A DNA stretch of 34,913 nt from Alphaproteobacteria bacterium (lineage in GTDB: Bacteria > Pseudomonadota > Alphaproteobacteria > Rhizobiales > Rhizobiaceae), in contig JAJRQF010000020.1 of assembly GCA_024280375.1 (NCBI GenBank), positions 1-34,913 of the forward strand, read 5' to 3'. Of the stretch, positions 34,909 to 34,913 are shown one piece after another (the first letter of the stretch is position 1; each line of letters opens with the position of its first letter). The position numbers and the translations under genes were made by a program. Below the pieces are notes generated by a model. The model ran no database searches. It was not told the origin of the DNA and saw nothing but the letters and a program-made list of their open reading frames with translations.

Positions 34909-34913
34909 ATGAA
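34909..34913 (+). CDS. Possible start of a divergent gene (partial; hrcA expected by gene order)
   Basis: An ATG at 34909-34911 is preceded by GGGAGG (34895-34900) at 8-base spacing, a good ribosome site. Only ATGAA is inside the window, so the product cannot be read. In Rhizobiales-type chromosomes the gene divergent from rph is usually hrcA, the heat-shock repressor. That identity is inferred only. Confidence 0.3.

Noticed and set aside
1-34913. Defence island, prophage or secondary-metabolite cluster
   Set aside because: All sizeable genes except one small protein belong to housekeeping or amine-metabolism families in conserved order. No nuclease-helicase, toxin-antitoxin, phage or synthase genes were seen.

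Overview
The window looks like chromosome of an alphaproteobacterium of moderate GC, most likely a Hyphomicrobiales (Rhizobiales) member. The evidence is gene order: ptsN-hpf-rpoN-lptB-lptA-lptC-rnd on one strand, rph-rdgB-hemW facing a LpoA-type lipoprotein, then rsmI-yraN-gshB, dnaK-dnaJ, and a soxBDAG sarcosine oxidase operon. No tRNA, rRNA, CRISPR array, prophage or intact insertion sequence was seen. Most of the window is conserved housekeeping and amine catabolism.

Layout. 1-4546 (+): end of an ABC ATPase, then a spermidine/putrescine-type binding protein, two permeases and a DUF1194 von Willebrand-type secreted protein. 4550-10793 (-): soxB, soxD, soxA, soxG and an alpha-methylacyl-CoA racemase-like gene split by one in-frame TAG. 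11004-11903 (+): folD, divergent from the sox operon. 11938-18195 (-): ptsN, hpf, rpoN, lptB, lptA, lptC and a short RNase D. 18311-21503 (-): dnaJ and dnaK behind a good sigma-32 promoter. 21803-22420 (+): alkB. 22424-25862 (-): cytochrome b561, a PuuB-type oxidase and a PuuA-type ligase. 26241-30230 (-): yifB/comM, gshB, yraN, rsmI. 30363-31571 (+): LpoA-like lipoprotein, then a 354-base structured non-coding stretch and a small unknown gene. 32315-34845 (-): hemW, rdgB, rph. A divergent gene probably starts in the last five bases.

How the genes fit together. Two nitrogen-compound themes appear: import of polyamines (pot-like operon) with the first two steps of gamma-glutamyl-putrescine catabolism (puuA, puuB) about 20 kb away, and oxidation of sarcosine by SoxBDAG. 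Sarcosine oxidase delivers the methyl carbon to tetrahydrofolate as 5,10-methylene-THF, the substrate of the divergently encoded FolD. The rpoN/ptsN/hpf/lpt block is the usual mix of sigma-54, nitrogen-PTS, ribosome hibernation and LPS transport genes.

The least explained features are a multi-hairpin element at about 31628-31787 that may be a structured RNA or a mobile palindromic repeat, a lone nonsense codon in an otherwise intact racemase gene, paired operator-like palindromes upstream of puuA, a 27-bp tandem duplication covering the puuA stop codon, and a 12-bp inverted repeat between rsmI and the LpoA-like gene. No clear new multi-gene system was found.
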